Part shown: positions 23,641 to 32,557 of the stretch, in pieces
Layout: every line of letters begins with the position of its first letter
Numbering within the stretch: the first letter of the stretch is position 1
Source of the DNA: an uncultured Latescibacterota bacterium
GTDB lineage: Bacteria; Latescibacterota; UBA2968; UBA8231
Assembly: GCA_958295495.1 (NCBI GenBank)
Contig: OY282352.1
Span: 2,852,001-2,916,000, forward strand
Direction: 5' to 3'
Length of the DNA: 64,000 nt
The notes under the pieces: generated by a model
The model's input: only the letters and a program-made list of their open reading frames with translations
Database searches by the model: none
What the model was told of the DNA's origin: nothing
Translations under genes and position numbers: made by a program

Positions 23641-25875
23641 GAGGCGAATTTTCTCCTTCCAGAGGTGGTTGTAGCCGCCGTCCACGGGGACGTACTGGCC
23701 GGTTCTGATTTCGGAGATAGCGTATTCCGGCAGAGGGAGTTCCGCCAGGCATTTGCCGTCTAATATCGCGCCGAGCGCGTCGAAATTGAAGTCGAGGTTG
23801 TCGAAGCCGTGCTGCTGGCGATGTTCGGGGAGGTCGTTCATGTCAACCGGGTACAGGTGGAGGAAGAATGCCGGTTCCGTGTCCTTCGGGGTGCATTGCT
23901 CCTTCTTGTAGATGAGACTATTCCCGACGAGATACACATCCCAATCGCCCAGAGGGGCATCCGCTATTTCTACACTGACCGGTGGGCGCGCATTGCGGGG
24001 CAGCACTAACGCGTCCACGCACGGCCCAGTTTGCGTCCAGTCTTTAGCGACCGTTTCCTCGCCTAGGCCAACATAGGACAACACTACCAACTCGTTCGGC
24101 GCACAATCCCTGACGAACGCCAGCGCCAGCCGTCCGTCCACGATCAGCCCGATGCTATCCGACTGATGGTCGAAGTGGGGTTCAATCCTCTCCCAAGTCT
24201 TGGCGACGGCATTTTCATCTGCCGGCAGACCGATGGGCCATAGTCGGAGTTCCCATCTATTGAGGATATTTAGTAGTGAACCTTCAAAGCGCTTAGGTGC
24301 GGCAAAATGAGTTATCCCGAATTCTCGATAGAGAGGAGCATATCCGTCTCTAGCCGGGTATCTCGCGTGGAAATAGTCGTAGGAGTTGACTAGGCCGTCC
24401 AAGTTCACCACTGGAAAGCGCGAGAAGTACCCGATGACGCCGGCCTCCCACGCCCCGACCACGCTGTCCTCGGGAAGTACGCGATTCATAAGCTGCGTAC
24501 CCCCATAAACAGCTTCAGTCCATTCGTTGTAAGAAACGGCTTTAATCCACTTGTCGTCAGTTCTGGTTGAGACGCTAATCGCTTCAAAACGCTGAAATGG
24601 CTCGGCAAAATCGGCCTTGATAAACAGGAAGGCCGCGCCCGTAAGGACGATGCCCAAACTCAGGATGTTGGTCACGTGCTGCGACTTCGACCCGATGAAC
24701 CGGCGAATGAAGTAAATGGCGACGTAACATCGTACGGGAACAATCAGCACCATCATCAGGTACGCCGGGACAAAATACCAACTCCAAGGCCCCAAGGAAG
24801 GGTGAATCGTGAGAACAGTCTGTGCGAATTTGGCCAGATGGCCGGCCGCCAAACTGAACACGCCCACCAGAAAGGCCAACAGCAGTAAGTCCTGCCGACT
24901 GAGGGAGCGGCGGGCGAACCACCAGACCAGCAGCAAATAGGCGCAAACCTCCAGCGCAACCAGCAGCTCGTAGTCAAAGACAGGAATCTGCAATATGTCC
25001 CGAAAGTTCTGCGCCAAGCTGTATCCACCTTCCTGCTCCCACTTGACCTGCGACCGGGCCTGCTTGGTCGCGCCACTCACCGGCACGATGCCGCCGAACA
25101 CGAGCCAGTTGTAGGCGAAATACACCAGGATGCCTGCACCGGCGGCGAGAAACGGGACGACCGCCTTCACGGAGCGCGCGGAACGAGCCCGCTCTCCGAG
25201 TGACGCGCTGGGCGCTCGTTCCTGCCACGACCACTCAATCAGGCACAGCGCGGCGGTGGCGGCCAACGATATAGCGATGTACTCCAGGCGCACCCAAGGC
25301 AGGGCAAAGGCTACCGCGGCCAACGGCCACTGCCACCGCACCGGGCTTCGGGCAAAGAGGCAGGCGGTCAGAATGAACAAGCCCAACATGAACAGCGCCG
25401 CTGCTGCTTCCATTCCTGCAATCAACATGGGGATGTCGTAGAGCATCGGCAGCGCGGCGAACAGCAGAATATAGGGCATGCGCGCCAGCCGGGCGGCGGC
25501 GGCGACGAGGGCCACGCCGCCAGCGATGAGCATGATCTCGAACGCCTTGATGGCGAACAGCGCGGCTTCCTTGTCGAATACCCAATAGAACGGCGTGATG
25601 AGCAGCATCCAGAGGGGATGGTAGCCGTTGGTCTGGGTGATGCCGCCGTCGAAGGTGGAGAACTTTCCCTCAGCGAAGTTATAAGCGATCTGGAAGTAGT
25701 AGAAGGCGTCATCGTGCGTGTTGGAGATAAGGTTGATGAGATCGAAGCGGGCGAGCATGTACACGGCGAACCCGGTCCCATAGGCCAAGATGCCGCCGAT
25801 GAACAGGATGAACAGGGCGTTACGCCGCCGGGAGGCCAGAGTCACCCCTCCCCGCAAAATTTGCAGCACTTTCAT
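23632..25875 (-). CDS. GT-C-like membrane glycosyltransferase with shared C-terminal module (GT-C2)
   Basis: About 747 aa from the ATG at 25875 (GGAGTGATCTT upstream, as in GT-C1). The first about 190 residues are nearly identical to GT-C1, including DDAFYYFQIA and ITQTNGYHPLWMLL; the middle is clearly diverged. The soluble part keeps NRVLPEDSVVGAWEAGVIGY. The tail has WERIEPHFDHQSDSIGLIVD and then the module in a hybrid form: DWDVYLVGNSLIYKKEQC like GT-C3, followed by MNDLPEHRQQHGFDNLDFNF like GT-C1. That switch inside one module suggests gene conversion. The stop TGAG overlaps the ATG of the pseudogene at 23640. Confidence 0.75.
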   Translation of the reverse strand: MKVLQILRGGVTLASRRRNALFILFIGGILAYGTGFAVYMLARFDLINLISNTHDDAFYYFQIAYNFAEGKFSTFDGGITQTNGYHPLWMLLITPFYWVFDKEAALFAIKAFEIMLIAGGVALVAAAARLARMPYILLFAALPMLYDIPMLIAGMEAAAALFMLGLFILTACLFARSPVRWQWPLAAVAFALPWVRLEYIAISLAATAALCLIEWSWQERAPSASLGERARSARSVKAVVPFLAAGAGILVYFAYNWLVFGGIVPVSGATKQARSQVKWEQEGGYSLAQNFRDILQIPVFDYELLVALEVCAYLLLVWWFARRSLSRQDLLLLAFLVGVFSLAAGHLAKFAQTVLTIHPSLGPWSWYFVPAYLMMVLIVPVRCYVAIYFIRRFIGSKSQHVTNILSLGIVLTGAAFLFIKADFAEPFQRFEAISVSTRTDDKWIKAVSYNEWTEAVYGGTQLMNRVLPEDSVVGAWEAGVIGYFSRFPVVNLDGLVNSYDYFHARYPARDGYAPLYREFGITHFAAPKRFEGSLLNILNRWELRLWPIGLPADENAVAKTWERIEPHFDHQSDSIGLIVDGRLALAFVRDCAPNELVVLSYVGLGEETVAKDWTQTGPCVDALVLPRNARPPVSVEIADAPLGDWDVYLVGNSLIYKKEQCTPKDTEPAFFLHLYPVDMNDLPEHRQQHGFDNLDFNFDALGAILDGKCLAELPLPEYAISEIRTGQYVPVDGGYNHLWKEKIRLNE
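25181..25221. repeat. palindromic element inside GT-C2
   Basis: Inverted arms GAACGAGC (25181-25188) and GCTCGTTC (25214-25221) flank a GC-rich 25-bp centre. On the minus strand it reads ERAPSASLGERARSA within GT-C2, at the same place, after LIEW, where GT-C1 carries its REP-like element. A different repeat class in the same protein loop. Confidence 0.6.
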
Positions 25876-25958
25876 AAGATCACTCCAGTCTCCACCCAAG
25901 CCGTCCCTTCCACCGGTCCAGGGTGCGTCGGGTGCCTGCCCGTTCAGACTCGGCCGAG

Positions 25959-26105
25959 GCGCCGAGGCGCAGCGACTTGGCCGCCACGTTGAAGGGGCTG
26001 CCGCCGGCGATCATCTCGCCCGAACTGGAGCGGATGCGGTAGTCTTGGATGTCGCGCACCCCGCACAGCACGATGCTTTGCGGAAACCCCTCGGGACGCC
26101 GCATG
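25959..26105 (-). pseudogene. fragment of the ATPase-nuclease gene
   Basis: Encodes RPEGFPQSIVLCGVRDIQDY, RIRSSSGEMIAGGSPFNVAA and KSLRLG, matching the middle of the ATPase at 17274-18866 almost base for base (compare 18226-18372). No start, Walker motifs or nuclease part remain. It sits just upstream of GT-C2, as the full ATPase sits just upstream of GT-C1. Confidence 0.85.
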
Positions 26106-26172
26106 GTCTCGGTCTCGCCCTTTAGGGAGTGCCTGGCCAGCACACACGGCCGGGCGCGGTAGTGGGTTCCAG

Positions 26173-26928
26173 TCAAATGTTGTAGTGTAGCCCGCACTCT
26201 TTGTGGTCGCCCGCGCCGCTGTCGTGCCCGTTGAACCAGCGCCAGCGACCAGTGCGCTTGTGCTCGCCCGGGCGGGTCGGGGTAGAGCATATAATGCAGC
26301 CAAAGCTCGGGTAGCCCTGCCCGTAGAGCGGATGGACCGGCAACTCGTTTTTCTTGGTGAATTCCATTAGCTGTTCCTCGGTCCAATCCACTAAGGGGTT
26401 GAGCTTGAGTATTTTTCGCTGAGTGCCGTACTCATCGATCAAAGCCGCCTTCTTCGCCGTCTGCTGGCGGTGCTCGGACTGATCCCAACGCTGCCCGGAA
26501 ATCCAACAATCCGCGGTCCGCAACAGCGCGTTGTTGGGCCATTCTTTGCGGACTTGGCAGCAGTGCTCCTGTTTTTCCTTAGAATCGAAGAACAAGTACT
26601 GGCCGTGGCGCGAAACCATCCGCTGGACATCGCCGCTCTTGGGCTGGAAGACCTCAATGTGGCAGCCGTAGCGCACCTCAACTTCTTTGAGAAATGCGTA
26701 CGTCTCTGGGTGAAGCCGGAGGGTGTCAATGGTCGCCACGCGCAAGTCTAGCCTGAGGGACGAGGCTATATGGATCATGGCCACGCCGGTGTACTGGAAG
26801 CTGGTGTTGAGGACGGCCCGGCCGGGAAAGGTCTCGCTGGCCCAGCGCAACAGGGCTTGGGCAGGCATCTGGGCTAGGGGCAAGTCGTGGATATAGTGTT
26901 CTAACTGCTGATTGCGTTCTTTGTCCAT
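26173..26928 (-). CDS. cysH: adenylyl-sulfate/phosphoadenylyl-sulfate reductase
   Basis: Protein of 251 aa in the PAPS reductase/ATP-sulfurylase-like fold. The four iron-sulfur cysteines of the APS-reducing type are present as C123-C124 and C211-xx-C214. The catalytic cysteine is in ECGLHY (C245). TIDTLRLHPETY and GEHKRTGRW are family motifs. It reduces APS (or PAPS) to sulfite in assimilatory sulfate reduction, using thioredoxin. No other cys gene adjoins it. It lies at the edge of the duplicated region. Confidence 0.9.
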   Translation of the reverse strand: MDKERNQQLEHYIHDLPLAQMPAQALLRWASETFPGRAVLNTSFQYTGVAMIHIASSLRLDLRVATIDTLRLHPETYAFLKEVEVRYGCHIEVFQPKSGDVQRMVSRHGQYLFFDSKEKQEHCCQVRKEWPNNALLRTADCWISGQRWDQSEHRQQTAKKAALIDEYGTQRKILKLNPLVDWTEEQLMEFTKKNELPVHPLYGQGYPSFGCIICSTPTRPGEHKRTGRWRWFNGHDSGAGDHKECGLHYNI

Positions 26929-26976
26929 TGCGTCGTCTGAAGCATGGGAAATAGCCTTACAATTTAGGCGGTGTCC

Positions 26977-27888
26977 CTACTCGGCTTCGTCTAACAGGTG
27001 CCTAAAGGCTTCGAGGCTGGGCACCTGTATGGCCGCCCGATGTAGCTGCTTGAGGCGCTGCACATCCTCGATGGCCCCAATGCGACCGGCCAAGCCGCGC
27101 ACGTCCTCCGGCGGAAAGCGCAAAGCCAACACCTCGAGGAGGAATTCTCGCCCCCCCTGCTCGATGCCTTGCTCAATGCCTTGCTCAATGCCTTGCTCAA
27201 TGCCTTGCTCGATGCCCTTTTCCGTGAAATACTGCACAATCGACGATTCGTACATGGTCTCCTCCGAAATGATGGTCATAATGGTTTCTGATTTATACAC
27301 CAACCCGCTCAAAATCGCAAGATCGGCCAGATAATTCGCCTTGAGGGGCTCGGCCAGCGGCACCTGCTGCGCCCGGTTCACACACTGGCGCAGCCACGCC
27401 TCCGCATCTAACCCGGCCGGCCGCTGCATCAACGGCGCAAACGGCAGCAAGCCCGAAGCCCCCTCGTCAAGCATGCGTTGGCCGTCTAGTTCACTCAGCC
27501 GAATCACCTTGTATTGCACCAGCACGCGGAAGCCGTGCCGCTCTTGGATATAGTGCCCTGGATCACTCCGACCCGCCTCTGGGCGCAGATAGATGACGAT
27601 GGAGCAGAACGGCAGGCCGTACTGCTCAATGCCGCGTCCGACATAGCCGGCCATGCGGCGCGGCATGGGCGGGGTGCTGTCGGTGGTTTGAAATTCGTGA
27701 TGGACCAATGCCTCCTCGCCGCCGATGCGCACGCGGATGAGGCTGTCGGTGCGGTGGGCTTCGACGGTGGGTTGCTCGGTGTCGATGATGTCGAGCACCT
27801 CGAGGTCGTCGTGCTGGAGGGCAAAGCGAGCAAAGTCGTGGGGGTAGGTGTGGATGAGGTGCTTGGCGATGGTATCAAATTCGGCCAT
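26977..27888 (-). CDS. Rpn-family (PD-(D/E)XK) putative nuclease
   Basis: Protein of 303 aa from the ATG at 27888. The frame is open further upstream but MAEFDTIAKHLIHTYPHDFA is the family-like start. Residues about 50-75 give D-S-L-I-R-V with EALVHHEFQTT, the D...ExQ catalytic layout of recombination-promoting nuclease/transposase_31 proteins. QYKVIRLSEL and a C-terminal EKGIEQGIEQ repeat region complete the picture. The cytoplasmic role is unknown; relatives increase recA-independent recombination. The repeat may vary in length between strains. Confidence 0.75.
   Translation of the reverse strand: MAEFDTIAKHLIHTYPHDFARFALQHDDLEVLDIIDTEQPTVEAHRTDSLIRVRIGGEEALVHHEFQTTDSTPPMPRRMAGYVGRGIEQYGLPFCSIVIYLRPEAGRSDPGHYIQERHGFRVLVQYKVIRLSELDGQRMLDEGASGLLPFAPLMQRPAGLDAEAWLRQCVNRAQQVPLAEPLKANYLADLAILSGLVYKSETIMTIISEETMYESSIVQYFTEKGIEQGIEQGIEQGIEQGIEQGGREFLLEVLALRFPPEDVRGLAGRIGAIEDVQRLKQLHRAAIQVPSLEAFRHLLDEAE
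27157..27216 (-). repeat. 12-bp tandem repeat coding IEQG units
   Basis: Five consecutive copies of a 12-mer (plus-strand form TTGCTCAATGCC with TTGCTCGATGCC and CTGCTCGATGCC variants) in the C-terminal part of the Rpn-like gene. Each encodes four residues, so copy-number change would keep the frame. Confidence 0.9.
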
Positions 27889-28093
27889 AAGCCCTGCCTT
27901 GGATGGTTGAGAGGACGGATCGGTTTTATGGGTGAGCTGACCGCGCAATGTCAGTAATATAAGGTATAAGTTGCTCGTGGCTCGACAGCGCACCCTCTTT
28001 TTTGCGTCCTCTTGCCATTGTGCAAACGACGGGATTAGCTTTTTCAGGCTAGGTAGGAACCGGTACGCACGCGAACTAAAGCGAGCACGAGCC

Positions 28094-30328
28094 ATGAGCA
28101 CCCAAAAATTGCTGGAGCCGGTCGATGCGGCCACAGCAGCGCGGATTGCCACTGCCCTGCCCGCTGAGGAGGAGGTGCTCATCCGCGCCGGTACGGATTT
28201 GGACGCTGCGGGTCGCTTCAGCCGTCAGTGGCTGGTCGCTACTGGGCAACGGATCCTCGTCGTGCCGGCAGCAGGCGATGTCGTGGAAATCCCGATTGCC
28301 GCGCTCGCCGGGGTGCGGACGGACGCCCTCGTCGGCGGCGGCCAACTGGAGATTGAGCGGGTGGATGCGCCGCCTGTGCGCTTGGGGTACACCGGCTCGG
28401 AAGCGGTCAAGATGTCCGAGGTCGTGCGGGGCTTGGAGCAGCTGCGCAAGGGCGAGCCTTTTGCGGTCAACGGCCAGTTGGACCGGACGCGCTGCCCGCG
28501 CTGCGACCGGCTCTTGCCCGAGAAAAACGGCATCTGCCCGGCGTGCATTAAGAAGCTGGCGACCCTCAAGCGCATTGCCAGCTACATCGGCCCATATAAG
28601 CTCAAAGCGGGCATCTTGGCCTTCGCCTCCATTGCTACGACGGCCGCGGAGCTGGCCCCACCGCTGATTACCAAGCGCATCGTCGATGAGGTTTTAGTCC
28701 CGGTGGAGGGCAAGGCCACGGGGTTTGACGAGCGCATCCACCTCTTGGGCCTGCTCGTTTTGGGCTTGGTCGGCATCCGCTTCTTGGCGTGGGTCACCGA
28801 ATGGGCCCACGGCTGGATCACGACTTGGCTCGGCGCGCAGCTAACCGCTGATATTCGCTCGCATCTCTACCGCCGGTTGGAAATGCTGTCTTTGCAGTTT
28901 TACGACAAGCGCAAGGTTGGCTCCCTCATCTCGCGGGCCACCCGCGACGCCGGCATGTTGCAGGACTTCCTCGTCGATGGCCTGCCCTATATCGTCATCA
29001 ACGGCCTGATGGTTTTCGGCATTCTCGGGTTTTTGTTCTGGATGAGCTGGTCGTTGAGCCTGTACGTGTTGGTGCCCGTGCCGCTGATCATGTTGTGGGG
29101 GGTGACCTTTTGGAAGCGGCTGCGCGGGTACTTCGTCAAGTGGGGCCAAGTCTGGTCTGGCCTGACCGAGCGCACGGTGGAGACGCTTACCGGCATCCGC
29201 GTCGTCAAGGCGTTTGCCCAAGAGGGCCGGGAAATAGCGGCCTTTGCCAAGCCCAATGCGAGGCTGCGCGAAGTCGGCGAAAAGACCGCGGTAAATCGCG
29301 GCGTGTTCTTCGCTACTATCACGTTCTTGACGGGTTTAGGAGTCTTGGTCGTCTGGCTCCTCGGCGGGCTGCAGGTCCTCGGCGGCGAAATGACCTTGGG
29401 CACGCTGTTGGCCTTTTACTCTTATATGTGGCTGTTTTACGGCCCCTTGGAGTGGTTTGGCCAAGTCAACTCCTGGATGTCGCGGGCCTTTGCCGGGGCC
29501 GAGCGCATCTTCGAGGTTATCGACACCCGGCCCGAGGCTTATGAGGACCCGACCGCACAGCGGGTGCCGCAGATGAAGGGGGCCATTCGCTTCCGCGGCG
29601 TCACCTTTGGCTACGACAAGAGCAAGCCCGTGCTGAAGGATTTTGACTTGGACATCCAGCCGGGCGAGATGATCGGCCTCGTGGGCAAGTCCGGGGTCGG
29701 CAAGACGACGACCGTCAACCTCATCGCCCGCTTCTACGACGTTGACTACGGGTCCATTGAGATTGACGGGATCGATATCCGCCGCGTCGGCCTGCGCGAC
29801 TTGCGCTCGCAGATCGGCATTGTGCTGCAGGAGCCGGTGCTCTTTTCTGGGACCATTGCCGAAAACATCGGCTACGGCCGGCCCGGCTCCTCCTTTGCGG
29901 ACATCATGGCAGCCTCCCGTGCGGCCAATGCCCACAACTTCATCGTGGCCAAGCCCGATGGCTATGAAACCCAAGTCGGGGAGAAGGGGGCCGGGCTTTC
30001 GGGGGGAGAGCGCCAGCGCGTGTCCATCGCCCGCGCCATCCTCCACAACCCGCGCGTATTGATCCTCGACGAAGCCACCGCCTCGGTCGATGTGGAGACC
30101 GAGTTGCAGATCCAGGAGGCGATTCAGCGGCTCGTCGAGGGCCGCACGACCATAGCCATTGCCCACCGGCTTTCGACGCTGCGCAACGCCGACCGCCTGA
30201 TGGTCCTCGACGACGGTCGCATCGTCGAGCAGGGGACGCACACAGAGCTTATGGAGAAGCAGGGGACCTTTTACGAGTTGGTCAATTTGCAAAAACAAGT
30301 GGCCGAGATCATCGCCATTAAGGAATAG
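28094..30328 (+). CDS. ABC half-transporter with N-terminal Cys4 knuckle (first of pair)
   Basis: Protein of 744 aa from the ATG at 28094 (the frame extends to 27971 without homology). Residues 1-130 form a soluble DUF1854-like/PH-like domain. C134-xx-C137 and C148-xx-C151 (CPRCDRLLPEKNGICPAC) form a probable zinc knuckle. Six membrane helices follow from about 165, then the nucleotide-binding domain: Walker A GKSGVGKTT, signature LSGGERQRVS, Walker B ILILDEAT region, H-loop AHRLST. Exporter-type ABC of the MsbA/HlyB class. Paired head-to-tail with a paralogue 7 bp downstream and a DUF1854 gene, so probably a heterodimer. Substrate unknown; related clusters occur beside cyanophycin genes. Confidence 0.88.
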   Translation: MSTQKLLEPVDAATAARIATALPAEEEVLIRAGTDLDAAGRFSRQWLVATGQRILVVPAAGDVVEIPIAALAGVRTDALVGGGQLEIERVDAPPVRLGYTGSEAVKMSEVVRGLEQLRKGEPFAVNGQLDRTRCPRCDRLLPEKNGICPACIKKLATLKRIASYIGPYKLKAGILAFASIATTAAELAPPLITKRIVDEVLVPVEGKATGFDERIHLLGLLVLGLVGIRFLAWVTEWAHGWITTWLGAQLTADIRSHLYRRLEMLSLQFYDKRKVGSLISRATRDAGMLQDFLVDGLPYIVINGLMVFGILGFLFWMSWSLSLYVLVPVPLIMLWGVTFWKRLRGYFVKWGQVWSGLTERTVETLTGIRVVKAFAQEGREIAAFAKPNARLREVGEKTAVNRGVFFATITFLTGLGVLVVWLLGGLQVLGGEMTLGTLLAFYSYMWLFYGPLEWFGQVNSWMSRAFAGAERIFEVIDTRPEAYEDPTAQRVPQMKGAIRFRGVTFGYDKSKPVLKDFDLDIQPGEMIGLVGKSGVGKTTTVNLIARFYDVDYGSIEIDGIDIRRVGLRDLRSQIGIVLQEPVLFSGTIAENIGYGRPGSSFADIMAASRAANAHNFIVAKPDGYETQVGEKGAGLSGGERQRVSIARAILHNPRVLILDEATASVDVETELQIQEAIQRLVEGRTTIAIAHRLSTLRNADRLMVLDDGRIVEQGTHTELMEKQGTFYELVNLQKQVAEIIAIKE

Positions 30329-30335
30329 ATCATCC

Positions 30336-32546
30336 ATGTCCACCTTTTTGGAAAATCTGCCGCACGCCGTTGAAGCCAAAGTCCACTCGCGCAAGGGCCG
30401 CGAGGAAAAAGTCCTGATCCAGGTTGCCACGGATATGGCCGGCGAGGACCGCTTCGATCAGCGCTGGTTGGTCGTAACGTCAAAGCGCCTGATGGTTCTC
30501 GCGCCCAACGGCGCAAGCGGCGATGTGGAGTTTGCGCTGCAAGCGGTCAAATCCGCCCGCATTGAGGCGCTAGTCGGCGGCGGGCGCTTGGAGTTAGAGC
30601 ACGAGGCGGGGGCACCAGCTCATCTGTATTACTCCAATTCGCTGGCGGCCAAATTCGCCGAGGTCGCCGAGGGCATTGAGCAGCTCAAAGAGGGCCAAGA
30701 CCTCAACCTGCCCCTCCAACTCGACCGCACGCACTGCGAGCAATGCCAGCGCCGCCTGCCCGAGCTGGGCGGGATATGCCCGGTCTGCATCGCCAAATTC
30801 GATACCTTTAGACGCCTCGTCGGCTATATGCTGCCCTATCGCTTCCGGCTAGTGTTGTTGTTGGGCCTGACCGTGTTCTCCTCGCTTCTGGAGTTGGCCC
30901 CGCCCTATATCGTCAAGCATCTCATCGACGACGTGCTCGTCCCCGGCACGGCCGCCAACCTGCTCTACTGGCTGGTCGGCGGTCTCTTCCTGATTGGGGT
31001 CGTCGAGTGGGGCGTCGGCGTGGTCCGCCGCTGGCTCAACGCCCGGGTTGGCTTTCGCGCCATCGAGCACTTGCGCACAGACTTGTTCAAGGCACTCCAG
31101 TACCTGCCCCTGCGCTTTTACGACAAGCGCAAGGTCGGCGCCTTGATCTCCCGCATGAACAACGATTCGGAGATGGTCGAAGATTTTCTGCTCTTTGACA
31201 TGCCCTATATCGTCTCCAATGCCGCGATGATCGTCGGCATCTTGGGGCTGCTGTTCTACATGAACTGGGAGCTGACTCTCTACGTGCTGGCCCCGGTGCC
31301 GCCGATTGTCATTGGCTCAAGCCTGATATGGAATCGCCTACAGCGCTTCTGGGGCCGTTGGTCGGCGCGCTGGTCGCGGCTTACTACGCATCTCAACGAG
31401 TCGATCGCCGGCATCCGCGTGGTCAAGGCTTTCGCGCAAGAGCACCGCGAGTCCGAGCGCTTTGATCAGCGCAACCACGCCTTGCGCCAAATCAGCGTCA
31501 GCGCGGAGCGCTCGTGGTTGGTTTTCTTCATGGTGACCAACTTCTTTATGAGCTTTGGCGGGTTCTTCGTGTGGTATTTCGGCGGTCAGCAGATCGTTGG
31601 CGGCGACCTGTCGCTGGGGGAGTTGATGGCCTTTATCGCCTATCTGTGGATGCTCTACCACCCTCTCAAGTGGTTTGGGGACTTCTACAGCTTCATGGTG
31701 CGGGCCTTTGCCGGGGCCGAGCGGATCTTTGAAATCGTGGATGCGCGCTCCGAGCCTTTCGACAATCCGAGTGCCCAGCGCGCCCCCGCAATTGAGGGCC
31801 GAGTGGCCTTTGAGGACGCGGCCTTTGGCTACGACCCGGGCAAAGTCGTCCTGCGCGACCTCGACTTGGTGGTGCAGCCGGGCGAGATGATCGGCTTGGT
31901 GGGCAAGTCCGGGACGGGCAAGAGTACGCTGATCAACCTAATCACGCGCTTTTACGATGTCTCGCACGGCCGCCTCGCCATCGACGGGATCGATATCCGC
32001 AACATTCGCCTGCGCGACCTGCGCTCGCAGATCGGCATGGTGGCCCAGCAGTCGTTTTTGTTCAACGGCACGATTGCCGAAAACATCGCGTACGGCAAGC
32101 CCGGTGCCACATTCGACGAGATTTTGCGTGCGGCCCGCGCAGCCAACGCCCACGAATTCATCGTCAAACAGCCCGACGGGTACGACATGGTCGTCGGCGA
32201 GCAAGGCAACAAGCTGGCCGGCGGCGAGAAGCAGCGCATCTCCATTGCGCGGGCCATTCTCCACGACCCGAGGATCCTGATCTTAGACGAGGCCACCTCG
32301 TCGCTCGACACGCCGACCGAGAAAAAGATCCAAGAGGCGATTCAGCGGCTCGTCAAAGGCCGCACGACCTTTGCCATTGCCCACCGGCTCTCGACGCTGC
32401 GCAGCGCGGATCGCCTCGTGGTCCTCGACGCGGGCAAAATAGCCGAAATTGGAACGCACGAGGAACTCATGGCGCGCGAGGGCATTTTCTACAATCTGGT
32501 AACCACCCAACGCGAGACTTCGGCGGTCATGGCCACCAGCGGCTGA
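30336..32546 (+). CDS. ABC half-transporter with N-terminal Cys4 knuckle (second of pair)
   Basis: Protein of 736 aa with the same layout as its neighbour: soluble domain 1-130, cysteines at exactly 134, 137, 148 and 151 (CEQCQRRLPELGGICPVC), six helices, then Walker A GKSGTGKST, signature LAGGEKQRIS, Walker B LILDEATSSLD and H-loop AHRLST. The signature Ser is replaced (LAGGE), while the partner has LSGGE, a difference often seen in heterodimeric exporters with one degenerate site. It lies between the first half-transporter and the DUF1854 gene, all on one strand with gaps of about 10 bp. Confidence 0.88.
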   Translation: MSTFLENLPHAVEAKVHSRKGREEKVLIQVATDMAGEDRFDQRWLVVTSKRLMVLAPNGASGDVEFALQAVKSARIEALVGGGRLELEHEAGAPAHLYYSNSLAAKFAEVAEGIEQLKEGQDLNLPLQLDRTHCEQCQRRLPELGGICPVCIAKFDTFRRLVGYMLPYRFRLVLLLGLTVFSSLLELAPPYIVKHLIDDVLVPGTAANLLYWLVGGLFLIGVVEWGVGVVRRWLNARVGFRAIEHLRTDLFKALQYLPLRFYDKRKVGALISRMNNDSEMVEDFLLFDMPYIVSNAAMIVGILGLLFYMNWELTLYVLAPVPPIVIGSSLIWNRLQRFWGRWSARWSRLTTHLNESIAGIRVVKAFAQEHRESERFDQRNHALRQISVSAERSWLVFFMVTNFFMSFGGFFVWYFGGQQIVGGDLSLGELMAFIAYLWMLYHPLKWFGDFYSFMVRAFAGAERIFEIVDARSEPFDNPSAQRAPAIEGRVAFEDAAFGYDPGKVVLRDLDLVVQPGEMIGLVGKSGTGKSTLINLITRFYDVSHGRLAIDGIDIRNIRLRDLRSQIGMVAQQSFLFNGTIAENIAYGKPGATFDEILRAARAANAHEFIVKQPDGYDMVVGEQGNKLAGGEKQRISIARAILHDPRILILDEATSSLDTPTEKKIQEAIQRLVKGRTTFAIAHRLSTLRSADRLVVLDAGKIAEIGTHEELMAREGIFYNLVTTQRETSAVMATSG

Positions 32547-32557
32547 GGAGCGACGCA

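Noticed and set aside
29336..30430. 364-codon open frame opposite the ABC transporter
   Set aside because: Antisense shadow of the nucleotide-binding domain region.
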